Assembly: GCA_023846275.1 (NCBI GenBank)
Contig: CM043877.1
Coordinates: 19,016,607-19,080,606 of the forward strand
Length of the DNA: 64,000 nucleotides
Direction of reading: 5' to 3'
Source of the DNA: Vanilla planifolia
Lineage: Eukaryota > Streptophyta > Magnoliopsida > Asparagales > Orchidaceae
Shown here in pieces: positions 13,631-23,450 of this stretch (position 1 is the first letter of the stretch; each line of letters opens with the position of its first letter). The notes beneath the pieces were generated by a model. That model worked only from the letters and a program-made list of their open reading frames with translations, was not told where the DNA came from and did no database searches. Made by a program: the position numbers and the translations under genes.

Positions 13631-14030
13631 ATGGAAGTAGTTAACAATAAAGGAAAAATCTCAAAACTTCTCAAGACAAATATTATCTATTACTATCATA
13701 ATCCTTACTGCCCTTCTTACATTGTCCTTATAAAAAAATTGATGGAAGTTTTGCACATGCATAGATTACAATATTTCAGCTATTCCAATCCAATATATCC
13801 TGATCCTCTTTCTCACATTGTTGATCTTATGGATTCAGTAGCAAGATTTAATTACATCAGTTTCTTGAATACCTTAGCTAATTGGATCAAGATGACTGAA
13901 GAAGATGAGAAAAGTACCTCTTTCATCACTGATTTTGGCATATTTTGTTAGATTGCCATGCCTTTTGGATTATTGAATGAAGGTGTAACATACAAAATGA
14001 TGATCAAATTTTTGTTTCAATGCTAGAGTA
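13631..14030 (+). pseudogene. Ty3/gypsy RT fragment, Tat-like
   Basis: The plus-strand frame 13,631-13,951 and its continuation past a stop contain the fingers/palm part of a gypsy reverse transcriptase. YPDPLSHIVDLMD matches the family's FPLPHIDxLVD. MTEEDEKSTSFIT matches the EED-EKTxFIT block. After a TAG at 13,949 the same frame gives MPFGLLNEGVTY, the MPFGLKNAGATY motif. The order and the FITxxGxFC-x-MPFGL spacing are those of Tat/Athila-type elements. The YxDD catalytic segment, RNase H and integrase are not found downstream, and no LTRs are seen. An old orphan fragment; lineage assignment is by motif memory only. Confidence 0.7.
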
Positions 14031-15152
14031 GAAAAAAAAAACCAAGAACATTACATGGGTAATCACTTGGTAGAAAGAAAATTTTTCAAGGATCGTCTTT
14101 GTGAACTATGAAGCCAAAATTTGAAGATGAAGCTTAGTTATTCTTCCTATTTTTGTACAAAATGTCTAAACTTTAAAGGACTTATGATTGTGGCGAGGGC
14201 TTCAAAGTGATTAATTCTTAGCTATCTCAACCTCCAATTCAAAGTTGTCTAATACAAGAAGAACCTTGGTTCATCTACCTCGCAACATGAAATTTAGAAG
14301 TTAGTTTTCTTTTGATTTGAGAAGACTATGAAGTCCAAATTGCGAACCTATCTGAGAGTATGTATCTGCAGTTGATCACAACCCCTTGAGCCTACCATGC
14401 AGAATAAAAAAAAATTTGAGCAGTCATAATGATATATTGTGCATTTCCTACGCCCAGACTGCAGGAGATGAAGTCCTTCCAATCAAACACTTTTAGCTGG
14501 AATTTTAGAATATGTAAATGAAGCATGAGATAGAAAAGTAGGTAGCCTTACCTGTACCGAACCATTGCAGGAATTTTGCTGGCATGTGAAAATTCCCATT
14601 GCATCAAGGTCTCATATTCCTGCATATTACAAAGAAATAGAAGTTTGATATTAGCATACACAATTGATGAGGTTGTGAAACTCATTTTACAATAACCCAG
14701 CAGTTTGCTGAAATGCAAAATCTGGGACAATGGAAGATGCAAAATCTTGGTAAATGGAAGATTTATCGCCAGCCTTGGCACCATTTGAGAGAAAACAGAG
14801 ATGATCTATTCCCCCATCTGAGCGAAACTATGGATTTGCATTAGCCTTTGAATTTGGGAAAGGAGTTTGCTGAACCTCTTAGAGCCCCTAGCTGTCACCA
14901 AGAACTTTATCAACTGCTGTTCCAGAAAATACCCAGAAAAGTTGAATAGCAACACTCCAGAGAATTCCATTCTTGTTAAAGATGGAGCAAAGATGCAACC
15001 ACACATCCATCATGCTTCTGCTTCTACCGAATCCTTTTACTAAATTGTACACCATGGCCTGGAAAAGTAACGGCTACTAGCAGAGAAAACAAACCTCTGG
15101 CAATACAACGCCCAATTGTTCCACTATTGGAAATAAATGTACATTATTGACT
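14031..15152 (-). other. Unassigned higher-GC segment with splice-like signals
   Basis: The segment is visibly richer in G+C than the DNA to its left. On the minus strand a pyrimidine-rich tract ending in TGCAG is followed by a short open stretch (from about 14,622 to 14,548) that encodes EYETLMQWEFSHASKIP and ends at a CAG/GTAAGG junction. This looks like an internal exon. Other minus-strand GTAAG sites occur near 15,298 and 15,195. I do not recognise the protein. It may be a host-gene fragment or part of an old element. Confidence 0.3.
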
Positions 15153-15719
15153 TCATAATTCAATTTGGAATGGATGATAAGCAAACTTACCAAGGAAGAA
15201 AGAGATATCTGCCAAGCTAGCTAAGCACAGCAACATTTCTATGATTAGGAGAGGGGCTCCTCCTAATGGCTGAACCACCGTCATATTGGAGCTTACCTGA
15301 AACTGATTATTGCTGGCGCTCACTAGCCTGGCATTTGAAGTGAAGTCCATAATCTCCATGCACTGATCCTCTGAGGTAGCAATTGACGGTTCAGCAATCT
15401 CCAAGGAGTGATCAACCTGTACATTATGCACCCAAGGAGAAACCTTGGGGGAGAGATGTTGGGAACCCTGTTGCTGAATCCTCTTCCACTGAACTTGGGC
15501 TGAGTCACCTTGCACTTGGGTGGGAGGGGCAGAAGTCTCCTTACTTCCATTCTTGGATATCGGTTGCTCAGTTGGTAAGGTTGTGTTGCTCAGGTGGGGA
15601 ATGGTACCAATGCGGTCAGTGTGGATATCAAGGGGAAGGCCATAATGCACTATGACAATCAGGATGGGGACGTTGACACAGCTCATTATGTCACACAACC
15701 TAGTCGTTATTGAGGGCAC
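15153..15719 (-). pseudogene. Unknown minus-strand open frame, possible LINE ORF1 tail
   Basis: A 188-codon frame with a hydrophilic Gln/Ser/Pro/Thr-rich middle, a hydrophobic C-terminal stretch and no family motif. It abuts the 5' edge of LINE-1. One reading is that it is the C-terminal half of the LINE-3 ORF1 (N-terminal half at 20,168-21,546, same strand), separated by the LINE-1 insertion. Another is that it belongs to an exon-bearing fragment at 14.5-15.7 kb, since a CAG/GTAAGC site lies inside it near 15,298. Overlapping plus-strand frames look less protein-like. Function unknown. Confidence 0.35.
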
Positions 15720-15940
15720 TGCCCCTTCTCTGTACTTCGTGGGGTGCAGCCTCCTTTTGTCTATGTGTGCAATGAGGGCAAGGCAGTGGAAGGTCTATGA
15801 TTCTCTGTGCTTGTGCTTCCCGGGGGCGCGCGCGTTGATGCTCGATGCGCAGCGCTGTGTGCGCTGGCTGGCTCCGACTGCTTGGCGCGGCTGCTATTAC
15901 TGCTAAGATATGGTGAGGATTACACTTTGATTATCTGTTC

Positions 15941-16680
15941 ATGAAGTTTGCTATTTGGAATATTAGGGGCATTCAGGACAAGAAATCCAGGGTTTATCTC
16001 CAGAGATTTGTTAGAGAGCAAAATGTTGCTGCTGTGGCACTTATGGAGACTTGTGTGCAGGTGTTCATCAGGAAGGACGCTGATGTGCTTTTGGGAAGAG
16101 ACTGGCAATTCGCGGTACAGCCTTCTGTGGACAAATCTGCAGGTATTGTTGTGCTATGACGTGGGTGGCTTGACCTCAAAATCATTAGCTGCTCTCAGCA
16201 TGCTGTGTCGGCTGAGGTGACTTTTAGTGGAGGCAATACAATGATATGCTGTGTGGTTTATGGTCCCAAGGATGCTTACAAAAGAAGACAAGTTTGGGAC
16301 TTTCTGCGCACTGAAGCTAAGGATGGCATGCCTCTCTTCGTGGCTGGTGACTTTAACCTCGTCATGTCGCATGATGAGAAAAGGGGGGCAAGAAATTCAC
16401 TTATAAGCAGGGTCAACTCGAGTTCTCGGATCTTATTCAGGAGCTTCAGCTCGAAGATTTGGGTTTTATTGGTTATAAATACACTTGGTGTAACGGCAAG
16501 ATGGGCGGGGCTCGTATTTGGGGAGGCTGGATGGGGCTTTGATGAATACTCAAGCTATGCATGCATTTCCAACTACCACGGTGACTCATCTCCCTCGCAT
16601 TGGCTTGGACCACTGCCCGCTCTTGAATTGCCTGGGGGGGTTTCGATGCAAGATCAACAGCTCTAGAATTGTGTTTGAAG
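15941..16680 (+). pseudogene. LINE-1 ORF2: AP endonuclease domain, broken
   Basis: The start MKFAIWNIRG at 15,941 aligns with MNVIVWNIRG of LINE-2, and VALMET supplies the catalytic glutamate. A stop follows codon 72. The domain resumes in other frames: VVYGPK and VAGDFNLV in 16,205-16,666, then a frameshift, and RIGLDHCPLL in 16,518-17,060. The usual SDH motif reads LDH, so the conserved serine is lost. In active LINEs this domain nicks the target DNA to prime reverse transcription. At least two frame breaks plus the substitution make this copy non-functional. Confidence 0.85.
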
Positions 16681-18300
16681 CTTCATGGTTGGACTTTCCG
16701 CAAACTGCTGGGGTTGTGCATAGCGCTTGGAGTAGGCGCGCTGGGGGAAACTTGATGGAGGAACTCTCCACTAAGTTTCGCTGCAGCCTGGGCGCACTCC
16801 GCTGCTGGAGCAAGTCTGAGGCGGGAGCACTTATCAATAGTAATGAGGATTTGGCTAGCAAGATCAATGCTCTCCAAAATAAAGAGTCTAAGGAGGGTCT
16901 GGATGCTGAGGAAAATATTTCTCTTGGTCGCCTTATTATGGATTTTCACAGGAGTTGTGCTCTGGAAGAACGCTGGTGGTGGCAACGAGCTAAAGTTCAA
17001 TGGGCTCATCTTGGGGATAGGAACATGCGGTTGTTCCATGCTGCAGCTACCTCTCGGTAGCATAACAACCGCATTACGCACTTAAAGGATGACACAGGAG
17101 AAACGGTTACTTCATCTGAGGGTATTAGTCGGGTACTCAAGCAGTTTTTGAGACTAAATGGCAGCGCACTGCGGTGAACTCCCCCCTCAGCAATTTTGCG
17201 CCGCGTGCACTCATTTCTTTGGACCACGGGCACATGATCACGCGTAAGATCACTGAGGAGGAGGTTACCTATGCAATGAGGACCATCAAGAAAAATAAGG
17301 CACCTGGGATGGATGGGATCTCCACCGAGTTTTTCTGTGGTTACTAGGATACTGTTCACAAGGATATTGTGCATGCAACCTTGGCCTTCTTTGAGTTGAA
17401 GCAAATGTCGATGGCTTGGAAGGACACATTGATTACTCTTATTCCAAAGAGGCATGGTGCCAATATGCCTAATCAGTTTCGTCCTATCAATCTGTGCAAT
17501 GTTATTTACAAAGTGATTGCCAGGATTCTTGTTGCAAGACTGAAGCTTGTTTTTCATAACATCATTTCGCAGGAGTAGGGTGCCTTTGTACCGGGGAGAT
17601 CTATTACTGATAATATTTTTATAACCCAGGAGATGGCTTCTAAGATGCATTCATCTACATCAAAAGCTGGCATGATGGCAATCAAAATTGATATGGAACA
17701 GACGTATGACAGCATTCAATGGAATTTTGTTATTGACATGAAGCGTTTGCTAGGGTTTCCCATGATTTGGTGTGAATGGATCAGCACGTGTATCTGCAAT
17801 CCCAGGTTTGGTGTGCTATACAATGGCGTCAGACTTCCTTGAATCATGGCTCATAGGGGCTTGCGGCAGGGGTGCCCCTTATCTCCATACTTATTCACTA
17901 TTGTCACTGAATACATGTCTGTGCTTGTGCACAAGTATGAGGCGCGCGCTCTCCTGGGGTTCCGTTGCGCGTTGCGCGCGCCCCCTGTATCCCATCTCCT
18001 ATTCTCGGACGATATTCTCATGTATACGTTTGCTTCGCGTGGTGCTGCGTGCGCAGTGCGTGCTATTATGCGGGATCTTAGCAGGTGTGCAGGGCTCAAG
18101 ATTAATTTGGCCAAATCCAAGGTATTCTTCAGCAAGGCCACGAAAGGGGGGCGAAAGAAGATTGTGGCGAAGAAGCTCCGCATGGCACAGGGTGAGAACC
18201 TTACTTACCTTGGGGTCCCGATCTCGGCCAAGAGGCTTATCAAGGAGAATTTCAATCATTCAGAAGCTCGAGCAGCAGATTGCTAAGCGGCGAATTAGGC
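16681..18300 (+). pseudogene. LINE-1 ORF2: linker and reverse transcriptase, broken
   Basis: The linker runs in the frame of 16,518-17,060 (ERWWWQRAKVQWAHLGDRN) to a stop. RT motifs follow: KNKAPGMDGI near 17,290, WKDTLITLIPKRHGA and FRPINLCN in 17,369-17,578, then MEQTYDSIQWNF in 17,633-17,842. GLRQGCPLSPYLF and LLFSDD in 17,846-18,286 are followed by KVFFSK and YLGVPIS. The catalytic FADD box reads FSDD with both aspartates kept (D55 and D56 of the frame starting at 17,846). Stops include a TAG after SQE at about 17,576 where the family continues with QGAF. Longer antisense frames are shadows. Confidence 0.88.
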
Positions 18301-19264
18301 CCTTGTCTATGGCGGGTAAGGTGCTCATGATTAACTCTGTGCTTGAAGCCATCCCAAGTCACGTTCTTTCTCACTACGTGGTGCCCAAGGGGACCATTGA
18401 TGCAATCGAGAGGATCATTAGGCGCTTTCTGTGGTGTGGTGCTAGCAGTGCCAATGCCATTCATTATGTGGATTGGGAGACTGTCATTTTGCCCAAGGAG
18501 ATGGGGGCCTGGGCATCCATGGTTTACGCACCTGGCAGCGTGCACTCCATATCAAGCAGTGCCGAAGGATACTCACGAGGGAGGACTACCCTTGGATTAA
18601 TATCTTGCGCAACAAATACTTGGCCGCGCGCAACCCGCACTGTATCCCACGTGGCGCACCTCATGCTAGCAGGCTCACCCTCAACACAATGCAGGATGTG
18701 CTGTCATGTTTTGTCTGGAGAATTGAGGATGGAAAAAAGGCTCTTTTTGTTGAGGACAACTGGATGAGGTTCCTACCCCCTTAGTTGGTGGCCTACTTTC
18801 ATCAATATGGATGTTGTTTAGCCTACATATGTGGATGAATGTCTTGATGACAGCGGGAGGTGGAACATGCACAAGATTAGTTCCTGGGCCAATGACTCGC
18901 TCTGTGACAGGGTTATGCATTTGCCGAGGAGTAGCATGGACCGGGATCTTTTGGTGCTTTCTCTCACGTAATTTGTGATAGTCAACAATGGTAAAGTCTA
19001 TAAGCACTTGATGAGGGTTTCTCACAAAGGCGATGAGGCGAATCCCAGGGACAACGATGCTGTTTCAAGTGGATTTGGAAGCTTAAAGTTGCTCCCAGGA
19101 TTCGTATGTTCATTTGGCGTCTGGTGCGCAACACGCTGCCCACGCAAGTTTGGCTTGCGCGTAGGCATCTCGTTGATTGAGACAATTGTGTTTGGGGTTG
19201 CATCACTACCGAGACTACGCTCTATATCCTTTGGGATTGTCTGCGCGCGTAGGAGATTTGGCAC
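18301..19264 (+). pseudogene. LINE-1 ORF2: thumb and zinc-finger region, broken
   Basis: Downstream of RT the translated pieces AGKVLMINSVLEAIPSHV and RRFLWCG (near 18,310-18,440) and then GGLGIHGLRTWQRALHIKQC, LRNKY, CFVWRIEDGKKALFVEDNW (18,473-18,784) match the region between RT and RNase H in plant LINEs, aligning with 23,450-22,494 on the minus strand in LINE-2. Later parts (a WKLKVAPRIRMFIWRL-like stretch near 19,070-19,120) are spread over frames. This region includes the reverse-transcriptase zinc-binding segment of the family. Confidence 0.75.
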
Positions 19265-20086
19265 ATGCGGCATGTCTCTGCCGCTGTTAAGGCGCTGGGC
19301 CATGGTATCTGCGTTAGGGAAGATGGGGACTTCGTGCAACACTTTGTTGCCTATGCCTCTGCGTCTGGGCTTCGCTGCCACGATGACATGATACATGCCG
19401 CAACGATTGCTAGTGTTCTTCATAGTATTTGGGACAACAAGAATTCGAGGAAACACAATGATGCTGTGATCGACTGCAACGCTATGATTCGCAATGTCCT
19501 TTTGACCATTGCTGCAGTGAGGATGCGATATGATTTTTCTTCGTCTGTGCCCAGCGGGAATCCCCTCAGCTCCTCAGGGCTGCATGTTGATCTGCATTGG
19601 GTTCCTCCTCCCTCCGGTTGGATTAAGATCAATTACGACGCTGCTGTTGGTGATGACTTGGTTGGTGTGGGTTTTATTATTAGGGATCATGGAGGCAAGC
19701 CCCTGCTCGTTAGAGGAAGACGATTCTTCTCTTACTCTTGTGAGGCTATGGAGGTTCAAGCCATTTTGGAGGCCCTTGATGTGGTTAGGCAGTCCTTCCC
19801 AAAGTTCCATGCTGATGAGGTCCACACGGATTCTATTTTGGCATTGCAGGAGATGCATCGTGTGCTTCAGCGCCCGCCCGAGGGAGGTTGTTTTTTTGCC
19901 GCAATCGCGCACGCGAAGAGTTTGGGCGCGCTATGCATTGAGCATGTGCGCCGTGAGCGCAACGCCCCCGTTAACTGGGTAGCGCGTGCGGCTTGTTTTA
20001 GTGACTATGCTTGGGGCTGGGGTATTCCCCTCCCTGAGCCACTCCTTAAGCTTTTGTTAGATGACTTTTTGTTTGATCCTCCTTGA
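19265..20086 (+). pseudogene. LINE-1 ORF2: C-terminal RNase H, last catalytic residue changed
   Basis: An open frame of 273 codons ending in FLFDPP, identical to the LINE-2 C-terminus. Residues 1-110 are the linker; RNase H covers about 117-245. Catalytic candidates are D125 (INYDAAVGD), E163 (MEVQAIL) and D189 (VHTDS). The fourth position, aspartate in SADWVAR of LINE-2, is N237 in APVNWVARAA. Loss of the last carboxylate would be expected to weaken or abolish cleavage of the RNA in RNA-DNA hybrids. The methionine is internal to ORF2, not a true start. The frame is intact while the rest of the ORF2 is broken. Confidence 0.88.
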
Positions 20087-20130
20087 GGACTTTTGTATTG
20101 GCTTAGGCCTTTGATAATCAAGGAAAAAAG

Positions 20131-21546
20131 AATATGTACTTGAACTTTTGTCTGATTTCCTGGAGTCCCTACTGCAAGTCTAGCAGCTCCAACTTGATCT
20201 CCTTTACCTGCTTGGCCCAAGGGGAGGCACGTCTTCTCCTCCTGGGTTGGATGACCATCCAAGGACCCAATCCAGTAAGGCCTTGTTCCACCTGTTGTTT
20301 AGTGGTTACAACAAGAGTGGGTTGAACTTGCTCATAGGTACCTCTGAAGTGTCCCACTTTCTCACAATCAAAACATATAATTGGCAACCCCTCAAATTCA
20401 AATCCTGAAATGTCATCCCCATCTTACCCTCAAGCTCAATTCCTAACATTAGTGGTGCTAACAAATTAGCTTTAACATAGATACGGGCATAAATGAATGT
20501 ATCCAAGGCCCTGGCCAAGCCATCTATATGAATGGGTACACCAATTGCAAAAGCGATGCAAATTAAATTCACTGTCTCCCAATATAAGAAGGGATGCTCT
20601 GGGAACCTGACCTAAATAAGACTAATTATAATGACAAAGAGAATAAGTGTAAACCGAGGGGTCCAAAAATCAGGACCCAGAAATAACCTCCCAACATCTA
20701 TGGACTACTATGCCATATTTCTATCATAATCCACCTAATTAGTGATATGAAGCAGGATACATCTTTTCCCATGTCAAGGACTTTGAAGCCACCAAAATAA
20801 TGCCACCTTCGGGGTCAATTCCTTTGCAATCCATACAAAGGAGAATCTCCTTCCATAAAACAGACCAACCAGGTCAAATTTATGATATTCAATCCTCCTA
20901 TCAGTTACTTCATCACATAGTCTGATAACAACACCTTGCAAATAGGATTTAACGATTGTTACCATGTCTGATACATCAAGGCTAGGTGGTCTCAGAGGCA
21001 ATCTTGCTGCCCCACTAGAGAATGCTCCAGTTGAGGTATTCTGAGGTTGGTTTGTCACTGGAATGAAACTGTTAAGCATGTCCCGCACAGAAGCCCACTG
21101 TATCTTGAGTCATTTGAACATGCACTGTGCTGTTCAATGCATCCTTGAAGCTCTTAGTTGTCCCAATTGATTTGGCCCCTGAACTGCCCTCCTTAAGTGT
21201 CAAGGCCCTGACTGTGGCACTACTCGAACATCTTGCGTGCACCCCCTACAAGCAGAGAAACAATATTGCTTGTTTTAGGTATGCGGACAAATTCGATTGT
21301 TCATTCAACATTGGGGATCAATTGCTCAGCACGATTAGTAGGCAACACCCTCAATTGCTGTTCAACCTTATAATTCAGCCATGGTGACGACATTTTCCTC
21401 TCCCTCTTTAATTCAGCATCAGGTCCCGAATCTTCTTCCATTTCAGCGTCACTTTCCTTACTGCTCTGCTTTGATATAATGATCAAGATCTCATCGTTCT
21501 TCTTGACATTCCGCTGCCTCACAGTCTGGTGAACATTAGCTTGCAT
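20131..21546 (-). pseudogene. LINE-3: decayed ORF1 (DUF4283-like, zinc knuckle)
   Basis: A minus-strand ORF1 homologous to that of LINE-2, in pieces. An acidic N-terminus runs from ATG at 21,546 (SSKESDAEMEEDSGPDAELK). Then comes RRIEYHKFDLVGLFYG (20,774-21,088; LINE-2 has RRIDFHKFDLMGRIYG), then FIYARIYVKANL (20,306-20,572) and a zinc knuckle CFDCEKVGHFRGTYE in which the final Cys is Tyr. It ends with GLGPWMVIQPRRRRR (20,169-20,387). ORF1 proteins of this type bind LINE RNA. Frames are broken at several points, and the sequence is cut at 20,131 by the LINE-1 3' end. Its ORF2 is not found in the window; the open frame at 15,153-15,719 is a possible continuation. Confidence 0.8.
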
Positions 21547-21622
21547 CTCTAGAAGCTCAACGGAGTGCGACGTTACCGTGCGTCAGAAATCGTTTCACCA
21601 CAAGCTGTACGAAGTTGCACCC

Positions 21623-21638
21623 GTAAAGTGTTGGGGTT
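21623..21638. repeat. LINE-2 target-site duplication, 3' side
   Basis: GTAAAGTGTTGGGGTT, identical to 27,929-27,944, adjoining the poly(T) (minus-strand poly(A)) of LINE-2. The last two T could belong to the tail, giving 14-16 bp. The length is typical for target-primed reverse transcription. Confidence 0.93.
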
Positions 21639-21706
21639 TTTTTTTTGAAAGGATATATCATTATATCAAAAGGTGGCCATGCCACACAGGTTTTACAGTG
21701 AAATCC
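21639..21706 (-). other. LINE-2 3' UTR and poly(A) tail
   Basis: After the stop following FLFDPP there are about 60 bp with little structure, then an A-rich tail (T run at 21,637-21,646 on the plus strand). No clear AATAAA is present; ATAATGATATAT lies about 20 bp before the tail. Confidence 0.8.
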
Positions 21707-22442
21707 TCAAGGGGGATCAAACAAAAAATCAGACAGCATAAGTTTGAGGAGGGGCTGGGGAAGAGATCCCCCAGGAGCCCAAACACACTCATTAAGACAA
21801 GCCTCACGGGCAACCCAGTCAGCCGACACGTTCCCCTCCCTGTGGATATGAGAGAACCGGAGAGCCTCCATCTCCCTAACATACTGCAGAGTAACAGCAA
21901 ACACCCCCTCCTTATTGGGGTCGGTAACCATATCCCGAGCCACCTGAAGTGCATTGATCAAATCAGACTGAATCTCCACGGCGTGATACTGGGAAAGGGA
22001 TCCCCTAAGAAGGTCGAAAGCCAAGAGAATAGCCTGGACCTCCATCATGTCAACAGCCATTGAGAACAACCTCTTGCCCGCCACAATGAGGGGTCTACCC
22101 AAGTAGTCTCTCACAACAACTCCAAGACCGGTAATGGAGTCCCCAACTGCGGCATCACAATTGACTTTAATCCATCCTGTTGGGGGGGGGGGGAAGCCAG
22201 CCATGCGTAACGAGCAAATCCGAAGACCTGCCAGGATTCCCGCTGGACAGAGATGAATAGACGAGATGCCTCCTGAGAGCCGTGTTAACCTGGAACCTGA
22301 TCGTCCGTGACAACGAGCTGGGAGTGGGCACTTGGCAGTTGTGTTTGAAAGCATTTCTCCTCAGCCATATATAGTACATAGTCATGGCAAGCATTGCGAC
22401 ATGATGCATCCCGACGCCGCGCCGCGCAGCCGGAGACCCCAT
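21707..22442 (-). pseudogene. LINE-2 ORF2: linker and RNase H, frameshift at a C12 run
   Basis: The linker (MYYIWLRRNAFKHNCQ) lies in the frame 22,442-22,167, and the RNase H (GWIKVNCDAAVGD to FLFDPP) in the frame 22,354-21,707. They join at a run of 12 G (22,182-22,193 plus strand; C on the coding strand) inside a proline stretch, so one slip explains the break. The first 53 or so residues of the 215-residue frame are a shadow. Catalytic D67, E105, D131 and D179 (numbered in that frame; CDAAVGD, MMEVQAIL, IQSDLI, SADWVARE) are all present. This is the plant-LINE RNase H that degrades template RNA. The run may also be a sequencing-length error. Confidence 0.88.
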
Positions 22443-22493
22443 GAGCTAGAAAAGCCTGTCCAAAAGACTGAACCCAGACGCAGCACCCGTGGG

Positions 22494-23450
22494 TCAACCC
22501 AGCTCCAGCAGCACGTGCTGTGCATGGCTGGCCGCCCACATGTCACGGGCACGCGGGCAGTCCCACAGCACGTGCTGTAGGGACTTTGCCTCCGTGCAGC
22601 CAAAGGGACACAAGGAATCCCGGCCGATTCCCTGGCGAGCCATCCATGTCTCCGTCGGCAGAAAATCGCCGGCCGCTCGCCAAAGGAAAACCCGAACTCT
22701 CGGCAGCACCTTTAATTTCCAGATTCTCCCCATGATTTCTTCAGGGCACCGGCCACCACCCTTTGCGGAAGACCTCTCGTTGCACTTGATCTGCGCATAG
22801 ATCCGGCCGGTGTGAGCCTTAGCCATCTTGGTGTGCGTTTGGAGCAAGATGTCCTGGAAATCCCGAGCACGAGGAAGATGCATAATTCTGTCAATGAGCT
22901 CCGCTCCCGCCCAGTTGGAGATCGCCTCAACGTCCCAGACGCCGTCGGCCCTGATGCACTCAACAACACTATCAGGCCAGCAGACGAGCGTGTTAATGCA
23001 CGTTGGCCAACGGCTGATAGGGAGGACGCCGAGCCAATTATCCTCCGCAAACCTCACCCTCCGGCCGTCGCCAATGCACCACACAAAGCACGAAATCGCC
23101 ATCGGCATTGCTTCCATGATCATCTTGCACACAGCTGAGGCCTTCCGGGGTGCCTTCATCAACGAGTCATTGAACCCATACTTCCTCCTCATGATATCTG
23201 TCCATAAGCCCGCATCTCGACCAAGGATGCGCTTACAGTTCCCCATCTGCAATGCCTGGTGTCAAATGCGAAGATCCCGAAGGCCAAGCTCTCTGGCCGC
23301 CTTCGGCAAAGTCACACAGTCCCAAGACGCGTAGTGCAGCACCGGCGCGTTGCTCGTGCCACCCCAGAGGAATTATCTTATGCGTCGCTCAATGTCTGCA
23401 ATTATCCCCGCCGGCACCATACAGTGCCGCAGGGAGTGATTGGGGATAAC
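22494..23450 (-). pseudogene. LINE-2 ORF2: thumb and zinc-binding region
   Basis: The 252-codon frame 23,252-22,494 contains CFVWCIGDGRRVRFAEDNW, then IWKLKVLPRVRVFLWRAAGD, DSLCPFGCTEAKSLQHVLWDC and RDMW. This is the zf-RVT segment with its Cys/His cluster (CPFGC, QH, WDC). Upstream (23,450-23,253) MVPAGIIADIERRIR and FLWGGTSNAP are separated by a TAA, and a TGA stands where LINE-1-like sequence has tryptophan. The region connects RT to RNase H and probably contacts nucleic acid. Confidence 0.82.

Larger units (their letters stand above)
15725..20130 (+). mobile_element. LINE-1: degraded L1-type LINE with RNase H
   Basis: A non-LTR retrotransposon on the plus strand. In order it carries AP endonuclease, reverse transcriptase, a thumb/zinc-finger region and RNase H, then a short 3' UTR ending in an A-rich tail near 20,121-20,130. 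Homology with LINE-2 begins at about 15,734 (cttcgtggggYgcagc in both). No plus-strand ORF1 is visible, so it is probably 5' truncated. The 3' end joins LINE-3 ORF1 sequence with no AT-rich host DNA between, which indicates insertion into LINE-3. A clean target-site duplication was not found. An imperfect candidate (agaatatgta..tgaa, 14 of 16) is at 14,507-14,522 and 20,129-20,144, but it would include the unexplained 14.5-15.7 kb segment. Several stops and frameshifts. Confidence 0.85.

Noticed and set aside
17006..17650. 214-codon minus-strand frame
   Set aside because: Exact antisense of LINE-1 linker and RT sequence, whose plus-strand translation shows conserved motifs.
17772..18242. First half of the 331-codon plus-strand frame starting at 17,772
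   Set aside because: Out of frame with the RT motifs in 17,846-18,286. Only the part after about 18,260 is the genuine thumb region.
15694..20144. Target-site duplication for LINE-1 close to its 5' homology limit
   Set aside because: tatgtcacacaac (about 15,694) against tatgtacttgaac (20,133) matches at only 8 of 13 positions, no better than expected by chance in this sequence.
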